Shown piece by piece: positions 6,166 through 7,425 of a stretch of 7,425 bases of DNA. The DNA is taken from positions 1 through 7,425 of the forward strand of contig CAMOHN010000049.1 of assembly GCA_946615455.1 (NCBI GenBank), given 5' to 3'. The notes beneath the pieces are model-generated. The model did not search any database. It had not been told where the DNA came from and worked only from the letters and a program-made list of their open reading frames with translations. Origin of the DNA: an uncultured Bacteroidales bacterium. GTDB lineage: Bacteria; Bacteroidota; Bacteroidia; Bacteroidales; Paludibacteraceae. The position numbers and the translations under genes are program-made. Position 1 is the stretch's first letter, and each line of letters begins with the position of its first letter.

Positions 6166-7425
6166 ATGCAAGTTTTTCATCTCAATGGTCGCCTTGCCTC
6201 CACCGAGCAAGTGCGCCAGATAGCCGCCCAAGCCACCGAGGCGGTGGTGTGTATCAGTCTGAAGGAGTCCATCGAATGGGTGGCATACGGTCAGCAGCGC
6301 ATGGAGCAAGTGCTCCAAGACAGTGGTGCGGTGATGGTCTATGCCGACCGTTTTCATCGCATGGGCGAGCAGGTAATGCAAGCGCCGGTGATAGATTACC
6401 AAGCAGGTGCATTGCGTGACGACTTTGACTTTGGCAGCGTGTTGTTGTGCCGCACGGACTGTGTCAAGCAGGCTGTTGCAGACATGGAGCAAACTTATCA
6501 ATATGCAGGCTGGTACGACCTGCGCCTGAGGTTAAGCCGCATGGGCGAATTGGTGCACATCAGCGAGTACCTCTACTATGAGGTGGAAGACGACCGCCGC
6601 ACTTCGGGCGAGAAATTGTTTGACTATGTCAATCCGGCCAACCGCAGCGTGCAGGTGGAAATGGAGCAGTGTGTGACCGAGCACCTGAAAGCAGTAGGCG
6701 GCTATTTGCCCGCCGGAGTCTATCGGTCGATTGAGCCGTATTGGAACGAAGTGATGCCCGTCACAGCCACGGTGGTCATCCCTTGCAAGAACCGTGTGCG
6801 CACCATAGGCGATGCCATCCGCTCGTCGCTGAGCCAAGAGGTAAGCAAGCCATATAGTTACAATGTGATTGTGGTGGACGACAACTCGACCGACGGCACC
6901 GTGGAGGTCATCCGTGGTTTAGCAGCCGAGCATAAGAACCTCGTTTACATAGCCCAAGACAAGACATGGCATGCCATCGGCGGCAACTGGAATGCTGCCC
7001 TACACCATCCTTTGTGCGGCAAGTATGCCATCCAGTTGGACTCGGACGACACCTATTTGGACTCCACTACAGTACAGCGTTTTATCGACTGTTTTGAGCA
7101 GGAGCGGTGTGCCATGGTCATCGGTTCGTATCAACTGACAGACATTGCCGGTCATCCACTACCTCCTGGCAAGATTGACCACAGCGAGTGGACCGAAGAG
7201 AACGGACGCAATAATGCTTTGCGTATCAATGGTCTGGGTGCTCCGCGCGGGTTCTTGACCGCACTGATTCGCACCCTGAACTTCCCCACCACCAAGTACG
7301 GCGAAGACTATGCCGTGGGCTTGCGTTTGAGCCGCGAGTATAAGATTGGTCGTATCTGGGATGTGGTCTATAACTGCCGCCGTTGGGAGGACAACTCCGA
7401 TGCCAACTGTGACACAGATGCCATG
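6166..7425 (+). CDS. Family 2 glycosyltransferase with extra N-terminal half-domain (3' end outside window)
   Basis: The frame is open for 420 codons to the window edge, so the product is incomplete. An in-frame stop at 6154-6156 and the promoter at 6113-6145 fix the start at 6166. Residues about 200-415 form a GT-A fold of family GT2: TATVVIPCKNRVRTIGDAI (200-218), VIVVDDNSTDGT (234-245), the metal/nucleotide motif QLDSDD (290-295) and the acidic pair E380-D381 in GEDYAVGLRLS. The enzyme should transfer a sugar from a nucleotide donor to an unknown acceptor in a surface glycan or glycoprotein; no membrane segment is visible in the present part. Residues 1-195 resemble the distal half of the same fold but lack its DxD and ED motifs (see findings). 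It is transcribed away from the dipeptidase and is not evidently linked to it in function. Confidence 0.88.
   Translation, partial: MQVFHLNGRLASTEQVRQIAAQATEAVVCISLKESIEWVAYGQQRMEQVLQDSGAVMVYADRFHRMGEQVMQAPVIDYQAGALRDDFDFGSVLLCRTDCVKQAVADMEQTYQYAGWYDLRLRLSRMGELVHISEYLYYEVEDDRRTSGEKLFDYVNPANRSVQVEMEQCVTEHLKAVGGYLPAGVYRSIEPYWNEVMPVTATVVIPCKNRVRTIGDAIRSSLSQEVSKPYSYNVIVVDDNSTDGTVEVIRGLAAEHKNLVYIAQDKTWHAIGGNWNAALHHPLCGKYAIQLDSDDTYLDSTTVQRFIDCFEQERCAMVIGSYQLTDIAGHPLPPGKIDHSEWTEENGRNNALRINGLGAPRGFLTALIRTLNFPTTKYGEDYAVGLRLSREYKIGRIWDVVYNCRRWEDNSDANCDTDAM

Noticed and set aside
6082..6837. Minus-strand open frames opposite the glycosyltransferase gene
   Set aside because: The plus strand carries a continuous GT2 frame with a promoter; the antisense frames are rich in His/Leu and match nothing.
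1..7425. tRNA, rRNA, CRISPR array, insertion sequence or defence genes
   Set aside because: I looked for clover-leaf segments, regularly spaced repeats and transposase or nuclease motifs, and found none.

Overview
The window looks like a piece of a Bacteroidota (Bacteroidales-type) chromosome. Three of its gene starts are preceded by the phylum-specific promoter pattern: a TTTG at about -33 and TAnnTTTG at about -7, without E. coli-like -35/-10 boxes. The encoded proteins also carry Bacteroidota-style signatures. The species cannot be fixed from the sequence alone.

Layout. Positions 1-574 are AT-rich and contain no recognisable protein gene. They hold three copies of a 14-bp repeat, a good Bacteroidota-type promoter (241-272) and a perfect 15-bp-arm hairpin (357-388) followed by a T-rich run. 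Together the last two suggest an undescribed small RNA of about 115-120 nt. A second promoter (575-607) starts a two-gene operon: murI (glutamate racemase, 617-1450) and mfd (transcription-repair coupling factor, 1461-4736), 10 nt apart. A full-length M20-family dipeptidase (4690-6063, minus strand) converges on mfd, and the two coding regions overlap tail to tail by 47 bp. A 102-bp intergenic region (6064-6165) carries divergent promoters, one for the dipeptidase and one for a family 2 glycosyltransferase (6166 to the window end, incomplete at its 3' side).

The genes are mostly housekeeping: D-glutamate for peptidoglycan, strand-specific DNA repair, cytoplasmic dipeptide turnover and a glycan-building enzyme. 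Nothing indicates a defence system, prophage or insertion sequence. The less ordinary points are the candidate small RNA with its repeat family, the nearly leaderless murI promoter, the convergent gene overlap, and the glycosyltransferase, whose N-terminal 195 residues look like a degenerate second copy of the distal half of a GT2 fold.
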